Shown here: positions 33,601 to 34,809 of the stretch, one piece after another
Position numbering within the stretch: position 1 is the stretch's first letter
Layout: each line of letters opens with the position of its first letter
Origin: Verrucomicrobiaceae bacterium
GTDB lineage: Bacteria > Verrucomicrobiota > Verrucomicrobiia > Chthoniobacterales > Chthoniobacteraceae
DNA: 34,809 bases
Assembly: GCA_005791535.1 (NCBI GenBank)
Contig: SXWH01000159.1
Coordinates: 1-34,809, forward strand
Reading direction: 5' to 3'
Notes under the pieces: model-generated
What the model was told of the DNA's origin: nothing
The model's input: the letters and a program-made list of their open reading frames with translations, nothing else
The model's database searches: none
Position numbers and translations under genes: made by a program

Positions 33601-34417
33601 TTTACTGACATTTCAACTCGATGTAGCAGGCACAGGCAAACTCAGCGGCTCGATCACCAATGGTCCGCTCAGCGCGACATTCGACGCCTACATCGCCGCG
33701 CCAGATGCCGCCCTCGCCGGCCCATACACTATTACCCTGCCCGGCCCCGACGCGCTTGGAGGCAATGGCAACACACCGGACGGGTCGGGATTTGCCACGG
33801 CAAGAATCTCCACTACGGGACTCGTAAAAATCGCAGGCGTCCTCGGTGACGGTACGCCCTTCGCAACGTCCGGCTCGATTGTCTCTGACGGCTACCTGCC
33901 GATATACGCACCGCTCTACGGCGGCAGCGGGTCCATTGCAGGAATGGCGGAATTTTCCAACCTTGCCGCCAGCGACTTCAGCACGCTGCTCGCATGGTTC
34001 AAGCCCGCCCGCCTGACAGACAAATTCTATCCCGAAGGCTGGCCAGCAGGCCTTACTCAATCCCTTCTCGCCGCGCGCTACGAGCCATCCCCGGTGTTTC
34101 CCGGCCTCGGAGTTCCAGACGGCGATGGAAATGCTATGACCCAAATCAGCGGCGGCGGCATTCCCGGCGTGCTCAACCAGACTCTCAATCTCTCCGCAAA
34201 TGGATTTCCCGCGCTCGTCGCTCCCCCGCTGCAAAAGTTCAAACTTACCATCAAAGGAAGCACGGGCCTCTTCTCAGGCACATTCTTCGATCCTTCGACA
34301 GTCAGCACATTCGTATTTGCCGGAGCCGTTCAGCAAAAGCTTCAACTTGGTCAGGGACTGTTCCGCGGCATTGAAAAGCGCACGGGTGCCGTTCTCATCG
34401 AAAGCAATTCGCCGTAA
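30635..34417 (+). CDS. Large secreted beta-rich protein: PD40 propeller, Calx-beta, Ig-like and InlB-type repeats
   Basis: A 1260-residue exported protein with a signal peptide (MKTAFRSQGLVLLVFTMLSL then ending near GFGA, about 39). Residues about 50-430 are PD40/TolB-type propeller blades with the recurring pattern ISADGRFVVFTSSATNL, SSDTNGVSDIFVFDRQTG, repeated about six times. A Calx-beta-like domain follows (about 424-540, ISFSKTAYYAPESDANAQVV), then CARDB/Ig-like stretches (about 545-760) and a putative Ig domain (about 760-845, GLPAGLSVNTSTGTISGAAD). A divergent InlB B-repeat-like unit is at about 849-915 (GNGTVSPDPNGQLLDVGKTY, FAGWSHG). The end, about 920-1260, matches a beta module common in verrucomicrobial secreted proteins (SGSYTGII, DGYLPIYAPLYGGSGSIAGM). 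The frame extends to 30605, but ATG 30635 gives the clean signal peptide. Probably surface-exposed and adhesive; no enzymatic motif is seen. Confidence 0.88.
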   Translation: MKTAFRSQGLVLLVFTMLSLTLRIPGFGATEIVSVSTGGEPSSFSPSRNPAVCATGRWVAFDSASGELVSNDQLDKRDVFVRDRLTRETMRASVGIGGEANDDSTDPAISADGRFVVFTSSATNLASSDTNGVSDIFVFDRQTGKILRASVATGGTEANGSSFFPAISGNGRFVAFISSASNLVSGDTNGQDDAFVHDLVTRTTTRVSVRSDGVQTLTVHNFTGPPDLNHDGQRIVFTSSASDLVSGDTNGVASDIFLHDRVAKTTVLASVTAGGAQANAFAADGNISDDGHVIAFVSTATNLPGGNGQLHVFVRDLRTGVVSRPRPSATYSYGPRLSADGSRIAMVSKVAGTSEQVEIVDRTSAKVFMPARFPDGTDAGNSSGAGVSADGRVAVFVASANGIVAADTNNAGDVFARQLFDTISFSKTAYYAPESDANAQVVVKRDGVLNGAVTVQYAVSAAGDTAIATKDYNAAAKAGTLTWPAGDSTDRILTFPLINTSEGDGYRFFTVALTSPTGGAATGNAETKVVIRDTESDPVENRVGHGLKITRIESRGTNWDSGLFRALFTIKNPAPLPSFPGFIEFRFDGNVIANANFDSVPANGELVVDAVASLGNGPDGDVFALLFETTDNGAVLQDSGFAAGFFGILGSAPPEGGVTQPNVGLKAPDITVPTIKSIVIEGPANVNEGAFADYTAKVTLSDNTILANVTPGWRTSFFNISGAGRFTASDVAADKPVQLTATVTRNGVAKTATRQITVKNVPTTPIITSSATASATRGKPFTYRITARHEATSFDAIGLPAGLSVNTSTGTISGAADTAGPFAVQIKATNTIGTDTNPLTLTVFEPSPLTIQIAGNGTVSPDPNGQLLDVGKTYKLIAKPGTGQIFAGWSHGITSLFPTLQFVMVANLVLDATFVANPFPTRSGSYTGIITSVPASHAAGGLFQAKITSSGLATGKIVIGGKPVPFKTSLRADGQAPLLTLKRPGVPSVLLTFQLDVAGTGKLSGSITNGPLSATFDAYIAAPDAALAGPYTITLPGPDALGGNGNTPDGSGFATARISTTGLVKIAGVLGDGTPFATSGSIVSDGYLPIYAPLYGGSGSIAGMAEFSNLAASDFSTLLAWFKPARLTDKFYPEGWPAGLTQSLLAARYEPSPVFPGLGVPDGDGNAMTQISGGGIPGVLNQTLNLSANGFPALVAPPLQKFKLTIKGSTGLFSGTFFDPSTVSTFVFAGAVQQKLQLGQGLFRGIEKRTGAVLIESNSP

Positions 34418-34782
34418 GCAGATTTCTCCCAGAGCGATTCCGCGATTCTGACCGTTCAAGGCGTGGCGCAGCAATTTTACAGAAAAGCCCCCTCGGAATC
34501 CTTCGACCAAGAGTAAGAAAGCATAACACTGAGAAAACCGGGGACCGTGAAACAACGGCCCTTCAGAGCGAAAGCGCTTAGGGAGAGCACGCATCAAGAA
34601 CCGTATGCCGTCTCCTCTGAAAGCCCCGCTCGTCGCTGCAATCAACATCGCTTTACCGTCACCACCGTGAATGCTGCCCCATGGAGCCGACCGGCCATCT
34701 TTTCACCCGAGCAAAACGCCACAATCGGATTGGATCAAAAAGCCGCCTAAAATCCCTGAAACTGGGATAAAATCAGAGGGAG
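34418..34782. other. Intergenic region before the tRNA gene
   Basis: About 365 bases with no gene I can support; the short frames here (34547-34750 plus, 34274-34648 minus) are not protein-like or overlap the preceding gene. On the minus strand, downstream of the tRNA, atccc and gggat (34768-34752) can form a 5-base stem followed by scattered T residues, a weak terminator candidate. Confidence 0.4.
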
Positions 34783-34809
34783 TGGCTGGACCCGGAATCG
34801 AACCGGGGA
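34783..34809 (-). tRNA. tRNA gene, 3' part only (5' part and anticodon outside window)
   Basis: Read on the minus strand the last 27 bases give a T-arm of five-base stem ccggg/cccgg with the invariant-type loop ttcgatt, then a seven-base acceptor strand tccagcc and discriminator A. The next bases are ctc, so CCA is not encoded. The anticodon lies beyond the window edge, so the amino acid cannot be named. Confidence 0.82.

Overview
The window reads as a stretch of a Gram-negative, GC-rich bacterial chromosome, most likely from the Verrucomicrobiota or a close PVC relative. That assignment is an inference. It rests on a Tat-exported Gfo/Idh/MocA oxidoreductase beside a PQQ-like beta-propeller, a giant serine/threonine kinase with lectin-like and leucine-rich-repeat parts, a kinase N-terminus built on the planctomycete/verrucomicrobial ECF sigma template, paired bactofilins, an lpxK gene (so lipid A is made), and a long secreted beta-rich protein with the C-terminal module common in that phylum. 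Few genes have a good Shine-Dalgarno site, so most starts were chosen from protein features.

Layout. 1-3.1 kb (+): the 3' end of a beta-propeller gene, the Tat-exported oxidoreductase and a membrane-anchored helical protein that overlaps it by 4 bases. 3.26-4.95 kb (-): a fused two-domain iron-type ABC permease without its ATPase or binding protein. 5.05-9.5 kb (-): an ECF sigma factor with a membrane anti-sigma-like partner, preceded by a very large Ala/Gln-rich coiled-coil protein. 9.57-12.7 kb (-): an RluA-family pseudouridine synthase, a stand-alone NIL-domain protein, an unknown protein, a zinc-ribbon bactofilin and a short bactofilin. 12.9-14 kb (+): a GNAT acetyltransferase and a SMI1/KNR4 protein. 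14-18.8 kb: housekeeping genes (lpxK and thrB on -, rph and a methyltransferase on +), a small zinc-ribbon membrane protein, and a TIM-barrel sugar isomerase.

18.9-29.7 kb (-) is the most unusual part, with three very large signalling proteins on one strand. The first in transcription order is an outer-membrane-type protein (FecR domain, TPR array, beta-barrel). Four bases after its stop begins a CHASE2 adenylate cyclase. About 280 bases further on lies a 1583-residue kinase whose first 225 residues look like a decayed ECF sigma factor fused to the kinase domain. The likely logic is outer-surface or periplasmic sensing that feeds cAMP synthesis and protein phosphorylation, but this is inferred from domains and gene order only.

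29.7-30.6 kb is a long divergent intergenic region with a good minus-strand terminator that belongs to no recognised gene. 30.6-34.4 kb (+) encodes a secreted PD40/Calx-beta/Ig/InlB-type protein. The window ends inside a minus-strand tRNA gene. I see no CRISPR array, insertion sequence, integrase or rRNA gene.
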